Shown: positions 1 to 8,722, counted from the first letter of the stretch. The stretch: DNA of 23,897 nt from Alphaproteobacteria bacterium (GCA_016869415.1 VGEI01000015.1:1-23897); one strand, 5' to 3'. Numbers and translations: made by a program. Notes: a model not told the origin generated them from the letters alone.

Positions 1-17
1 GGGTCCGGCTTTGTGTT

Positions 18-1238
18 TCAGGGCCGCTGTTCCTCGGGCGGCCGCACCCGCGAGAACATCGCCAACAGCGCCAGGTCGTAACCCAGCTTGAGGGCGCCGC
101 CGACGATCAACGGCCAGCCGAAGGGCGAGAGGCTGAGCATCCAGCCGCCGATGGCAGGGGCGAGTGCCGAAGCCAGGCTGCGCGGGACGTTGGTGAAGCT
201 GGAGGCGGCCGGGCGCTCGGCCGGCGTCACCGTCGCCATGACGTAGGAGGTGCGCGTCGGCACGTCCATCTGCGACAGCAGGCTGCGCGCCACCAGCGCG
301 GCCACCGCCCAGCCGACATCCGGCGCCAGTGGCGTGAGCATCAGCAGAATGCTGGCCGGCAGGTGGGTGAAGACCATGGTGTTGAGCAGCCCGATGCGGC
401 CGGCGATCCAGGTGGCGATGAAATAGGACACCGCACTGCACAGCCCGGTGACGAAGAAGATCGCCCCCGCCTCGCTGGGCGACAGGCCGAAACGCGAGAA
501 CAGCCAGACCGCCAGCAGCGCATTGAGAATGAAACCGCCGCCGAATGCATCGACCGAAAACAGCGCCGCCAGCCGGAGAACGTGTCCGCGAGATTCGTTG
601 AGCGCGCCCTTGGGCGCGTCGCCGTGCGCTTCGGCGGCCTCCTGCGGCAGGCCGCGGTAGAGCAGCATGACGATCAGCCCGGCCGCGCCATAGACAAGGA
701 AATAGACCTGGATCGCCGCCCGGCGATCCAGACCGGCCGGCAGATGGTCGAGCAGACCGACCGACAGCGCACCCAGCGCCGCGGCCCCGGTGCCAACGGC
801 GCTGTAGATGGCGAAGATCAAGGTCCGCCGGCTGGCCGGTGCCAGACGGGCAAGAAGCGAATGCTCCAGAGGCACGAACACGCTGACGTCGCCCGACGAC
901 GGGTTCAGCGTGCCCACGGCCGCGACGACGAATAACGGCAGCAGCGATTCGACGAAGCCGAAAGCCAAGCCGGTCGCCGCCATCAGCAGGGCCGCCCCCA
1001 GCAGCATGGTGCGCAAGGCGTAGCGATGCGCGTAGAGCCCGACCGCGATGGTCAGGGCGGCCGAGCCGAGCAAGGTGACCGTCGACAGCACGCCGACGAC
1101 GGTGGCATCGAAACCGAGATCGAACAGGTAAAGCGGCAGCAGGATCGCCGTAAATCCGTCGCAAAAGGCACGCAGCGCCCGGCTGGCGTAGACCCGCCCC
1201 GCTCCCCTAGTAGGCGCCCCCGGCGAAGTCTCCCCCAT
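18..1238 (-). CDS. MFS transporter of unknown substrate
   Basis: A 406-residue, strongly hydrophobic protein with about 12 predicted membrane segments and a more polar central linker near residues 200-222, the usual 6+6 layout of major facilitator superfamily permeases. The segment around SQMDVPTRTSYVMA, followed by a polar stretch and another helix, resembles the second-half loop of MFS drug or metabolite exporters. It is expected in the inner membrane. The start lies 12 bases after the tag stop on the same strand, so it may be the last gene of the long operon. Nothing in the sequence identifies the substrate. The family call is firm; an efflux role is only a guess. Confidence 0.8.
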   Translation of the reverse strand: MGETSPGAPTRGAGRVYASRALRAFCDGFTAILLPLYLFDLGFDATVVGVLSTVTLLGSAALTIAVGLYAHRYALRTMLLGAALLMAATGLAFGFVESLLPLFVVAAVGTLNPSSGDVSVFVPLEHSLLARLAPASRRTLIFAIYSAVGTGAAALGALSVGLLDHLPAGLDRRAAIQVYFLVYGAAGLIVMLLYRGLPQEAAEAHGDAPKGALNESRGHVLRLAALFSVDAFGGGFILNALLAVWLFSRFGLSPSEAGAIFFVTGLCSAVSYFIATWIAGRIGLLNTMVFTHLPASILLMLTPLAPDVGWAVAALVARSLLSQMDVPTRTSYVMATVTPAERPAASSFTNVPRSLASALAPAIGGWMLSLSPFGWPLIVGGALKLGYDLALLAMFSRVRPPEEQRP

Positions 1239-1250
1239 CGCGCCGCCGCC

Positions 1251-1814
1251 CTAGTAGACGAAGTTGCCAACCGCCATCCAGGGCGGCTTCAGGCGCGCGA
1301 TCTTCCTCTGAACCGGGCAACTCGCGCGATGCGCCCCGGGCAGGTAACCGATGCTCATCAGAAACTCCCCGACGATCTCGCCGCCGGTGAACTTGAAGGT
1401 CTGCCTGAACAGCTTGACCCACTCGGCCTTGGCGCGCGGGTGATGCTCGGCGATCCAAGCGGCGAAGGAGCCGTATCTTTCCGCCAGCCCCTCGATGCGG
1501 CGGGCATTCTCGATCGCCGCGTCCACCTTGAGACGGTTTCGCACGATGCCGGCATCGGCTAGCAGCCGGGCCCGGTCCTTGGCTCCGAAACGGGCCACCC
1601 TGCCGACGTCGAAACCGCGGAAGGCCTTACGAAAAGCCTCCCGCTTCCGGAGCATCAGCAGCCAGCTCAGGCCGGCCTGGTTGATCTCCAGCACCAGCCG
1701 TTCGAATAGGGCGTTGTCGCCGGCCAGGGGAAAGCCGTACTCGGCATCGTGGTACGGCCCGTGGAGCTCGTGTCCTGGAGCGACGTCGCAATAGGTGTTC
1801 GGCCCGCCACCCAT
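1251..1814 (-). CDS. tag: DNA-3-methyladenine glycosylase I
   Basis: Base-excision repair enzyme that removes 3-methyladenine from alkylated DNA. From the ATG at 1814 the product is 187 residues, the same length as E. coli Tag. The family signatures YHDAEYG and QAGLSW are present, with the glutamate before QAGLSW matching the catalytic Glu38. The zinc snap is conserved: an N-terminal Cys (residue 9), the His of YHDAEYG, and a C-terminal His-x3-Cys (HRASC). An in-frame start at 1883 would add 23 residues lying inside the upstream gene and is unlikely. GGAG five bases before 1814 supports the shorter form. The upstream stop is one base from this start, indicating translational coupling. Confidence 0.9.
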   Translation of the reverse strand: MGGGPNTYCDVAPGHELHGPYHDAEYGFPLAGDNALFERLVLEINQAGLSWLLMLRKREAFRKAFRGFDVGRVARFGAKDRARLLADAGIVRNRLKVDAAIENARRIEGLAERYGSFAAWIAEHHPRAKAEWVKLFRQTFKFTGGEIVGEFLMSIGYLPGAHRASCPVQRKIARLKPPWMAVGNFVY

Positions 1815-1815
1815 G

Positions 1816-2049
1816 CTAGCTCCGGAAGGAAAACAGATCGGACTGAATGACCCAGTAGAGGCCGGCAAAAACGACGCCGGCAATCACCGTAGTAATGGCG
1901 AACTTGAGCAGCAGGCGCGGCCGGGCGGGCGCACTGGTCGCGTGCCCAGGTTCCGGGTTGTCCGGCGGTCGCGCTCCCCAGGGCAGGACGGTAAAGAGAA
2001 CAATCCACCAGACAACGATGTAGACAGCAATGCCGGTCGCCAGGGTCAT
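1816..2049 (-). CDS. DUF1467 family small membrane protein
   Basis: A 77-residue protein with two hydrophobic helices (about residues 4-24 and 47-67) joined by a polar Pro-rich loop. The start MTLATGIAVYIVVWW and the LPWG motif after helix 1 are typical of the DUF1467 family, found almost only in alphaproteobacteria and often just downstream of the methylmalonyl-CoA epimerase gene. It starts 3 bases after mce and ends 1 base before tag, so it appears to be co-translated with both. Its function is unknown; an inner-membrane location is inferred from the helices. The family call rests on recalled sequence character and context. Confidence 0.82.
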   Translation of the reverse strand: MTLATGIAVYIVVWWIVLFTVLPWGARPPDNPEPGHATSAPARPRLLLKFAITTVIAGVVFAGLYWVIQSDLFSFRS

Positions 2050-2052
2050 GGC

Positions 2053-2457
2053 TCAAGCCTGCTGGAGCTCGACCAGCGTGCCGCAGAAATCCTTGGGGTG
2101 CAGGAAGAGCACCGGTTTTTCGTGTGCGCCGATCTTCGGCTCGCCGTCACCGATCACCCGCGCACCTCCGGCCTTGAGCTTGTCACGCGCGGCGTAGATG
2201 TCGTCGACCTCGTAACACACATGGTGCATGCCGCCTGAGGGATGGTCGGCCAGGAACCTGGCGATCGGCGACTTATCGCCCAAGGGATGCAGAAGCTCGA
2301 TCTTGGTGTTCGGCAGTTCGACGAAGACGGTGGTGACGCCGTGGGTCGGCAGGGCGACCGGTGCCGACACCTTCGCGCCCAGCGCGTCGCGGTAAACGGA
2401 AGCCGCCGCCGCAAGGTCCGGCACGACGATGGCAACGTGGTTGAGACGCCCGATCAT
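2053..2457 (-). CDS. mce: methylmalonyl-CoA epimerase
   Basis: Interconverts (R)- and (S)-methylmalonyl-CoA, linking propionyl-CoA carboxylase to methylmalonyl-CoA mutase. The 134 residues form the duplicated beta-alpha-beta-beta-beta fold of the vicinal oxygen chelate superfamily. Metal-ligand candidates fall where the family has them: His7 in NHVAIVVPD, a middle polar residue around KIELLHP, His78/His79 in GGMHHVCYEVDD, and Glu130 in GTLVELQQ. Length is normal. It lies 9 bases downstream of rnj and 3 bases before the DUF1467 gene, so it should be co-transcribed with them. A generic glyoxalase/VOC protein is the alternative, but GGMHHVCYEVDD and the C-terminal FCGTLVEL favour the epimerase. 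Confidence 0.92.
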   Translation of the reverse strand: MIGRLNHVAIVVPDLAAAASVYRDALGAKVSAPVALPTHGVTTVFVELPNTKIELLHPLGDKSPIARFLADHPSGGMHHVCYEVDDIYAARDKLKAGGARVIGDGEPKIGAHEKPVLFLHPKDFCGTLVELQQA

Positions 2458-2466
2458 GGATTGGTT

Positions 2467-4119
2467 TTAAACCCGGACGAGGTGTACGTCGATGATCGAC
2501 TTGCCGCCGCGGCGCTCGCGGAGCACATCGCGGATGGCCCGGCGGACGGCCTCTTCGACCTTCTCGTCCGGCGCCCCCTTGCCGGCGCGCCCGGCTCCCC
2601 GCTCTATCGCCTCGACGATCTCCTGGGCGAAATCGAGGTCCGTCTCGGGATCGAGCAGGCCGGGCGCCGAGATGCGCGGCGGAACCGCTACCCGCCCCTT
2701 GCGGTCCAGCACCACCGTGGCGATCACCGCGCCGTTCCACATCAGCCGCGAGCGCTGGCGCAGCACAGCACCGCCGAACGGCAGCAACCGGTCGCCGTCA
2801 ACCGCCAGCCGTCCCGTCGGAACCCGATCGACGACCTCCGGCCCCTCCGGCGCGAGCCGGATGAGGGTACCGTTCTCAGGCACCAGTGCGTGGGGTACCT
2901 GGCAAGCCTTGGCGAGGTTGGCGTGAGCCTGCATGTGCAGGGCCTCGCCGTGCACAGGGATGGCAATACGCGGGCGCACCCATTGGTACATGCGCGCCAG
3001 CTCGCCCCGGCAGGGGTGGCCGGAGACATGGACCCGCGGATGGGTCTCGTCGGTGATGAGGGTCACGCCGAGATGGGCCAGCGAGTTCTGCAGGCGAAGC
3101 ACGTTGCGCTCGTTGCCGGGAATGACCCGGGACGAGAAAATCACCACGTCGCCTTTCTCCAGGACAACGTGCGGATGCTCATCGGCCGCGATCCGGGTCA
3201 ACGCGGCACGCGGTTCGCCCTGGCTGCCGGTGCAGATCATGACCAGCCGCTCCCGGGGGATGAAACCGGCATCGCGCTCGTCGACGAAGTCCGGCAGGCC
3301 GCGGAGATAACCAGTCTCCTTGGCCGTGTCATGGATGCGCCAGAGCGAGCGCCCGACCAGGGCGCAATCGCGGCCGTTCGCCTTGGCGGCGACGGCGATC
3401 GATTCGAGCCGGGCGACATTGGAGGCGAAGCAAGCTACCGCGATCCGCCCGTCATGCTGGCGGAACAGCTCGATCAGGGCCTGCCGGACCTCGGCCTCGG
3501 AACCCGACTCACCCTCCTTGAGCGCGTTGGTCGAATCCCCGACCAGCGCCAGGACCCCGTCATCGCCGATGGTCCGCAGCCGCGCGTCGTCTGTGACATC
3601 GCCGACCAGTGGATCGGGATCGATCTTCCAGTCGCCGGTGTGAAATACGGTGCCCGCGGGCGTGCGGATGGCCAACCCGTTGGGTTCGGGAATCGAGTGG
3701 GTGAGCGTCACCATCTCCAGGTCGAATGGACCGATGCGAAAGCGGCTGCCCATCTCGACGACGTGGATATCCACCTCGTCGGCGAAGTCGGTCTCCGTCA
3801 GCTTCCGGCGCAGGAAAGCCGCGGTGAACGGCGTCGCCCAGATCGGGCAGCGCAGCTCCGGCCAGAGATACTGCACGGCGCCCAGATGGTCCTCGTGCGC
3901 GTGGGTCAGCACGAGACCGATCAGCTTGTCGCGCCGCTCGACGATGAATTGCGGGTCGGGCATCAGAACCTCGACGCCCGGCACGCCATCGTCGGCGAAA
4001 GTGACGCCGAGATCGACCATCAGCCACTGGCCGCCGTACTCGTAAAGATTAAGGTTCATGCCGATCTCTCCCGACCCGCCCAGTGGCAGGAAATGGAGGT
4101 CGGCCTTTGGGGTGCTCAT
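2467..4119 (-). CDS. rnj: ribonuclease J
   Basis: Metallo-beta-lactamase/beta-CASP nuclease with 5' exonuclease and endonuclease activity in mRNA decay and rRNA maturation. The 550-residue product begins with the typical LPLGGSGEIGMN. Two-zinc active-site residues are seen at THAHEDH (His73, His75, Asp77, His78), His141, and the HTGDWKID motif (His160, Asp163). The beta-CASP region and HVSGH (364-368) and PVHGE (His390) follow, then a C-terminal domain with an acidic/basic helix. The ATG at 4119 overlaps the coaX stop as ATGA. The reading frame stays open to 4305, but the extra 62 residues are Arg-rich coaX shadow and were excluded. Many alphaproteobacteria carry RNase J at this locus. Confidence 0.95.
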   Translation of the reverse strand: MSTPKADLHFLPLGGSGEIGMNLNLYEYGGQWLMVDLGVTFADDGVPGVEVLMPDPQFIVERRDKLIGLVLTHAHEDHLGAVQYLWPELRCPIWATPFTAAFLRRKLTETDFADEVDIHVVEMGSRFRIGPFDLEMVTLTHSIPEPNGLAIRTPAGTVFHTGDWKIDPDPLVGDVTDDARLRTIGDDGVLALVGDSTNALKEGESGSEAEVRQALIELFRQHDGRIAVACFASNVARLESIAVAAKANGRDCALVGRSLWRIHDTAKETGYLRGLPDFVDERDAGFIPRERLVMICTGSQGEPRAALTRIAADEHPHVVLEKGDVVIFSSRVIPGNERNVLRLQNSLAHLGVTLITDETHPRVHVSGHPCRGELARMYQWVRPRIAIPVHGEALHMQAHANLAKACQVPHALVPENGTLIRLAPEGPEVVDRVPTGRLAVDGDRLLPFGGAVLRQRSRLMWNGAVIATVVLDRKGRVAVPPRISAPGLLDPETDLDFAQEIVEAIERGAGRAGKGAPDEKVEEAVRRAIRDVLRERRGGKSIIDVHLVRV

Positions 4120-4886
4120 CGGCGGTTGAGACGGTAGATGTCGACGAGCCCCTTGAGCGTCAGATCGAGATCGACGTGCTGGATACGGGGGCAGGAATCG
4201 GCGATCAGCGGCACCAGACCGCCGGTGCCGATAACGGTCATCGGGCGCCCCCACTCCGCCTCGATGCGCGACATGACGCCTTCGATGAGGCCGACGTACC
4301 CCCAAAAGATGCCGGACTGCATGGCACCGACCGTAGTGCGGCCGACTACCGTGGCCGGGCGCTTGATCGCGATCCGCGGCAGCTTCGCAGCGCCCATGTA
4401 CAGCGCCTCAAAGGCGAGGTTGATGCCAGGCGAGATCGCCCCGCCGCAATAGTTGCCGCCCTCATCAATCACATCGAAGGTCGTAGCCGTGCCGAGGTCG
4501 ATGACCACGCCCGGCATCTTGTAGCGGCTGCGGGCGCCGGCGCAGTTGGCGACGCGGTCGGCACCGGCTTCCTCCGGCCTATCGAGGCGGATCTCGAAGC
4601 CGAGCTTGAGGCCCGGCTCGCCGATCGTCACGAGCTCCGCCTTGAAGTAGCGCTGGCATAGGGATTTGAGGTTGAACGTGGTCTGCGGCACGACGTTCGA
4701 CAGCACCACACCGTCGACATCGGCGAAGCTCAGCCCCTCGAGGGCCATCAGATGGGTCAGCCAGACGGCGTACTCGTCTGCCGTACGGCGCGGGTCGGTG
4801 GAAATGCGCCAGGCCGCGCGTTTGGCATCGCCGTTGAAGACGCCGAAGACCGTGTTGGTGTTGTTGGAGTTGATGACTAGCAGCAC
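4116..4886 (-). CDS. coaX: type III pantothenate kinase
   Basis: Phosphorylates pantothenate in the first step of coenzyme A synthesis; CoaX enzymes are not feedback-inhibited by CoA and need a monovalent cation. The 256 residues carry GADRVAN (Asp110, the expected catalytic base), the second acidic motif DLGTATTFD (from Asp130) and the GGAISPG segment. The first phosphate-binding motif, usually DxGNTNT, reads N6-S-N8-N-T-N-T here, so both the Asp and the Gly are replaced by Asn. The rest of the protein looks intact, so a functional enzyme is likely. It starts 6 bases after birA ends and its stop overlaps the rnj start. Confidence 0.93.
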   Translation of the reverse strand: MLLVINSNNTNTVFGVFNGDAKRAAWRISTDPRRTADEYAVWLTHLMALEGLSFADVDGVVLSNVVPQTTFNLKSLCQRYFKAELVTIGEPGLKLGFEIRLDRPEEAGADRVANCAGARSRYKMPGVVIDLGTATTFDVIDEGGNYCGGAISPGINLAFEALYMGAAKLPRIAIKRPATVVGRTTVGAMQSGIFWGYVGLIEGVMSRIEAEWGRPMTVIGTGGLVPLIADSCPRIQHVDLDLTLKGLVDIYRLNRR

Positions 4887-4892
4887 GGGGCC

Positions 4893-5663
4893 TCACACGA
4901 AGAAGACGTCGCCGGCGGTGATCCGGCGCACGCCGCCACCCTTCTCTGGATCGAGCAGCAGGGTGCCGTCGGCGTCCAGATCGATGAATTTGCCCCGAAG
5001 CGTCTCCAGGGGCAACCGCACGCGGATCTTGCGACCGATCCCCAGCGCCCGCTCCTTCCACTCCGCGCGGATCGGCGTAAGACCATCTTCCATCCAGCGG
5101 TTCGCCCAATTGAGGAAATAGACGGCAAAGCGCTCCAGCAGGGCTTCCACTGTCGCGTCAGCCGCACCTTCATAGCGCAGGGACGTGGCAGGAAACTCGG
5201 CGTCCTTGGGATAGTGCTGCACGTTCACTCCGAGGCCCAGGACCATCCACTCTAGCGGCGCTCCCGGTTGCGACTGAGTCCCGCTTTCGGTCTCGATGAG
5301 GATACCAGCGACTTTGCGCTCGCCCAGCAGCACGTCGTTCGGCCATTTGTAGTTCACCGGACAGAGCGGCGGCACAAGGCTCGCCAGCGCCGTGCCCAAG
5401 CCGACTGCCGCGACAAACCCCAGCTCGGCCGCACGCGACGCCGGACATTCGGGTCGCAGCACCAGCGACAGGTAGAGATTGCCGCGCGGCGAGACCCAGC
5501 TCCGCCCGCCCCGGCCGCGTCCGGCTTGCTGTTCGCGTGCCCAGACGAGGGTGCCGTCCTCCGCCCCTTCGCGGGCGAGCCGCTTCGCCTCGTCGTTGGT
5601 GCTCGCGACCGTGTCGAGCACGACGAGCCGGTAGGCCGGCGGCAGCGTGATTTCGCCCGCCAT
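4893..5663 (-). CDS. birA: biotin--[acetyl-CoA-carboxylase] ligase
   Basis: Activates biotin with ATP and attaches it to the lysine of biotin carboxyl carrier domains. The 256 residues include the biotinyl-AMP loop GRGRGGRSW (48-56), KWPND (106-110) and KVAGILIE (117-124), followed by GLGVNV and a small SH3-like C-terminal domain ending in the GDVFFV strand. There is no N-terminal helix-turn-helix domain, so this is a monofunctional (group I) ligase rather than the E. coli-type repressor. It begins 17 bases after nuoN ends and is 6 bases upstream of coaX. Its placement behind complex I genes is conserved in many alphaproteobacteria. Confidence 0.94.
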   Translation of the reverse strand: MAGEITLPPAYRLVVLDTVASTNDEAKRLAREGAEDGTLVWAREQQAGRGRGGRSWVSPRGNLYLSLVLRPECPASRAAELGFVAAVGLGTALASLVPPLCPVNYKWPNDVLLGERKVAGILIETESGTQSQPGAPLEWMVLGLGVNVQHYPKDAEFPATSLRYEGAADATVEALLERFAVYFLNWANRWMEDGLTPIRAEWKERALGIGRKIRVRLPLETLRGKFIDLDADGTLLLDPEKGGGVRRITAGDVFFV

Positions 5664-5680
5664 GCCGTGAACCCCGAAGC

Positions 5681-7174
5681 TCAGCCGCCGAAAAGCGCCG
5701 CCGCCGCGACTGCCGCCGCACCCAGCAGGGGCGCCGGGTAGACGAAGAACAGCAGCGTGAACAGGCTGGTGCCGGCCAGCACGACGCTGACGCCGGTGCC
5801 CAAGGGCCTGTCGAAGGCCGGGGCCGGCTCGTCGAAATACATCAGTTTCACGATACGCAGGTAGTAGAAGGCCGCCACGACGCTGGTCAGCACACCGAGT
5901 ACCGCAAGCCAGTAGTAGCCGGCTGCGACGGCCGCCAGGAAGACATAGAGTTTGCTGAAGAAGCCGGCGAGCGGCGGAATCCCCGACATCGAGAACATGC
6001 AGATTGCCAGCGCCGCAGCGACCATCGGCTGGCTGCGTGCCAGGCCGGCAAGGTCGTCGATGCGCTCGATCATCTTGCCGTCACGCTTCATGCACAGGAT
6101 GACCGCGAAGGTGGCGACGTTCATGAAGATGTAGATGGCGATGTAAATCAGCACGCCACGGACACCCGTCTCGTCGCCCGGCACCAGGCCGACCAGCGCG
6201 TAGCCGATATGACCGATCGAGCTGTACGCCATCAGGCGCTTGATGTTCGTCTGGTTGATGGCAGCGAAGGCGCCGAGGCCCATCGACAGCACCGAGGTCA
6301 CCCAGATGATCTGCCACCACTGCTCAGCCAGCGGGCCGAAGGGCTCGATCATCACCCGCACCAGCAGCGCCGTCGCTGCGGCCTTCGGCGCAACCGAGAA
6401 GAAGGCGGTGACCGGCGTGGGCGAACCCTCGTAGACATCGGGCGTCCACATGTGAAACGGCGCCGCAGCCACCTTGAAGGCCAACCCGGCGGCGATGAAG
6501 ACAAGGCCGAAGACCAGACCAAGCGCCGGCTCGGCCGCCTGGTCGGCGACGATTGCGGCGAGGCCGGGGAAGGTCGTGGTGCCGGCGAAGCCGTAGACCA
6601 GCGACACGCCGTAGAGCAGCATGCCCGAGGACAGGGCACCGAGGACGAAATACTTGAGCCCAGCCTCGGTCGACTGCAGGGAATCGCGGCGGAAGGCCGC
6701 GACCACGTAGAGCGACAGGCTCTGCAGCTCAAGGCCGAGATAGAGGGCGATCAGGTCGTTCGCCGAGACCATCAGCATCATGCCGGTGGTGGCGAACAGG
6801 ATGAGGACGGCGTACTCGAAGCGCGCCATTTTCTCGCGCTCGTTGTAGTCGATGGCCATCACCAGGGTGAGCGCCGAGCCTACCAGGATGAGCAGCTTGG
6901 CGAAGCCGGCAAAGGCGTCGCCGACGAACATCCCGGCAAAGACGGTTATGCGCTCGACCGGCTGCGCGGACACCAGGAAGGCGGCGATCACCAGGACGGC
7001 GATGGCCGCCCAGGAGATGCCGCGGGCGTTGTCGGCATGCGCCGGGCTCCAAGTCGCCGCCGCCTCGCGGCCTGTGGGACCGCGGAACACGCCGACCATG
7101 AGCAGCGCCATGGCGGCGCAGATCAGGAACAGCTCAGGAAGAGCCGGCAGGAGATTCAGTCCGAACTCGCCCAT
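5681..7174 (-). CDS. nuoN: NADH-quinone oxidoreductase subunit N
   Basis: One of three antiporter-like, proton-translocating membrane subunits of complex I. The product has 497 residues and about 14 hydrophobic segments, starting with the typical LLPALPELFLICAAMALLM. The proton_antipo_M core is visible, including AAAPFHMWTPDVYEGSPTP and the SSIGHIGYALVGL segment. The start at 7174 is preceded by GGAG lying in the last codons of nuoM (AGGAGTAGG), and the nuoM stop is 6 bases upstream, so translation is coupled. It is the final nuo gene; birA follows. Confidence 0.96.
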   Translation of the reverse strand: MGEFGLNLLPALPELFLICAAMALLMVGVFRGPTGREAAATWSPAHADNARGISWAAIAVLVIAAFLVSAQPVERITVFAGMFVGDAFAGFAKLLILVGSALTLVMAIDYNEREKMARFEYAVLILFATTGMMLMVSANDLIALYLGLELQSLSLYVVAAFRRDSLQSTEAGLKYFVLGALSSGMLLYGVSLVYGFAGTTTFPGLAAIVADQAAEPALGLVFGLVFIAAGLAFKVAAAPFHMWTPDVYEGSPTPVTAFFSVAPKAAATALLVRVMIEPFGPLAEQWWQIIWVTSVLSMGLGAFAAINQTNIKRLMAYSSIGHIGYALVGLVPGDETGVRGVLIYIAIYIFMNVATFAVILCMKRDGKMIERIDDLAGLARSQPMVAAALAICMFSMSGIPPLAGFFSKLYVFLAAVAAGYYWLAVLGVLTSVVAAFYYLRIVKLMYFDEPAPAFDRPLGTGVSVVLAGTSLFTLLFFVYPAPLLGAAAVAAAALFGG

Positions 7175-7180
7175 CCCGGC

Positions 7181-8722
7181 CTACTCCTGCTTCGCCGCGG
7201 CGGTGCGCAGCACCCGCGGCGGTTCGCTTGCGGCACTCTTGGCCGCATGGTAACGCGCGGCGATCGGCCCACTCGATGCCGCAAAGACGTCGAGGAACGG
7301 CTTGGGGTAGATGCCCATCCACAGCACCAGCACGACCAGGGGGGCGAAAATCAGCTTCTCGCGCAGATTGAGATCTGTAATGTCCTTGAGGTCCTCGCGC
7401 GTCAGCTCGCCGAAGATCACCCGGCGGTAGAGGTAGAGCATGTAGGCCGCGCCCAGGATGATGCCAGTGGTGGCGAAGAGGGCCGCCCAGGTGTTGGCCT
7501 GGTAGGCCCCAGCCAGGGCGAGAAATTCGCCGACGAAGCCGCTCGTCCCCGGCAGCCCGACCGACGCCAGCATCATCACCATGAAGACGAAGGCGTAGAC
7601 CGGCATGCGGTGGACGAGTCCGCCGTAGCGCGCAATCTCGCGCGTGTGCATGCGGTCGTAGATCACGCCGACGATGAGGAACAGAGCGCCCGAGACGACG
7701 CCGTGGCTCAGCATGGTGAAGAGCGCGCCCTCCACCCCCTGCACGGTGCCGGTGAATGTACCGAGCGTGACGAAACCCATATGCGCCACCGAGGAATAGG
7801 CAATGAGCTTCTTCATGTCCTCCTGCACCAGCGCCACCAGCGAGGTGTAGATGATGGCGATAATGCTGAGCACGAAGACATAGGGCGTGAAGAACACCGA
7901 GGCGTCAGGCAGCATCGGCACCGAGAAGCGCAGGAAGCCGTAGGCGCCCATCTTCAACAGCACGCCGGCGAGGATGACCGAGCCTGCCGTCGGCGCCTCG
8001 ACATGGGCGTCGGGCAGCCAGGTGTGCACCGGCCACATCGGCACCTTGACCGCAAAGGAGGCGAAAAAGGCCAGCCAGAGCCAGAACTGCACCTCCGGGA
8101 CCAGGTAGACGTTGAGCAGCGCCGGGATGTCCGTGGTCTCGGTCTCGAAATACATGAACAGGATAGCGAGCAGCATGAGCACAGAGCCCGCCAGGGTGTA
8201 GAGGAAGAACTTAAAGGCCGAGTAGACGCGCCGCTTGCCGCCCCAGATGCCGATGATCAGGAACATCGGGATCAGCACGCCCTCGAAGAAGATGTAGAAG
8301 AGCACCATGTCGAGAGCGCAGAACATGCCGACCATCATCGTCTCGAGGACGAGGAAGGCGATCATGTACTCGCGCACCCGGGTCTCGATCGCCTCCCAGC
8401 TGGCCAGGATGCAGATCGGCGTCAGAACGGTCGACAGCAGCACGAAGAGCAGCGAGACGCCGTCTATGCCCATCTTGTAGGTGATGCCGAAGGCCGGAAT
8501 CCACTCGCGCACCTCGACGAACTGGAAGTCCGGCGTGCGGGTGTCGAAGTCGAGCCAGAGGAAAACTGACAGCACAAAGGTCGCGAGAGAGGTCCACAGC
8601 GCCGCGTGCCGCGCATTGGCGGCCACCACCGCTTCGGGCCCGCGCACGGCCAGGATAAAGGCGGCACCGACCAGCGGCAGGAAGGTGACGAGGGAAAGGA
8701 GCGGCCAGCCGGTCATAGTCAT
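7181..8722 (-). CDS. nuoM: NADH-quinone oxidoreductase subunit M
   Basis: Antiporter-like proton-pumping subunit of complex I, 513 residues with about 14 membrane segments. Glu147 in FFEGVLIPMFLI corresponds to the conserved Glu144 of E. coli NuoM. A lysine in FAVKVPMWPVHTWLPDAH (residue 226) and another in LLKMGAYG (257) sit in the discontinuous-helix region that carries the proton channel. A nearby second ATG makes the start MTMTG. The ATG at 8722 overlaps the nuoL stop by four bases (ATGA). Length and residue pattern are normal for the family. Confidence 0.97.
   Translation of the reverse strand: MTMTGWPLLSLVTFLPLVGAAFILAVRGPEAVVAANARHAALWTSLATFVLSVFLWLDFDTRTPDFQFVEVREWIPAFGITYKMGIDGVSLLFVLLSTVLTPICILASWEAIETRVREYMIAFLVLETMMVGMFCALDMVLFYIFFEGVLIPMFLIIGIWGGKRRVYSAFKFFLYTLAGSVLMLLAILFMYFETETTDIPALLNVYLVPEVQFWLWLAFFASFAVKVPMWPVHTWLPDAHVEAPTAGSVILAGVLLKMGAYGFLRFSVPMLPDASVFFTPYVFVLSIIAIIYTSLVALVQEDMKKLIAYSSVAHMGFVTLGTFTGTVQGVEGALFTMLSHGVVSGALFLIVGVIYDRMHTREIARYGGLVHRMPVYAFVFMVMMLASVGLPGTSGFVGEFLALAGAYQANTWAALFATTGIILGAAYMLYLYRRVIFGELTREDLKDITDLNLREKLIFAPLVVLVLWMGIYPKPFLDVFAASSGPIAARYHAAKSAASEPPRVLRTAAAKQE

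Noticed and set aside
2242..4137. Long plus-strand open frame (631 codons) opposite rnj and mce
   Set aside because: It is the antisense shadow of two clearly recognisable genes. The translation is rich in Arg, Asp, His and Gln with no domain pattern, as expected from GC-rich codon bias.
4120..4305. N-terminal extension of ribonuclease J
   Set aside because: The extra 62 residues are an Arg-rich shadow of coaX. The true family N-terminus begins at 4119, with ATGA coupling to coaX.
6209..8569. Plus-strand open frame of 786 codons opposite nuoN and nuoM
   Set aside because: His/Glu/Asp-rich low-complexity translation produced by antisense reading of hydrophobic membrane-protein codons; it has no start signal or family resemblance.
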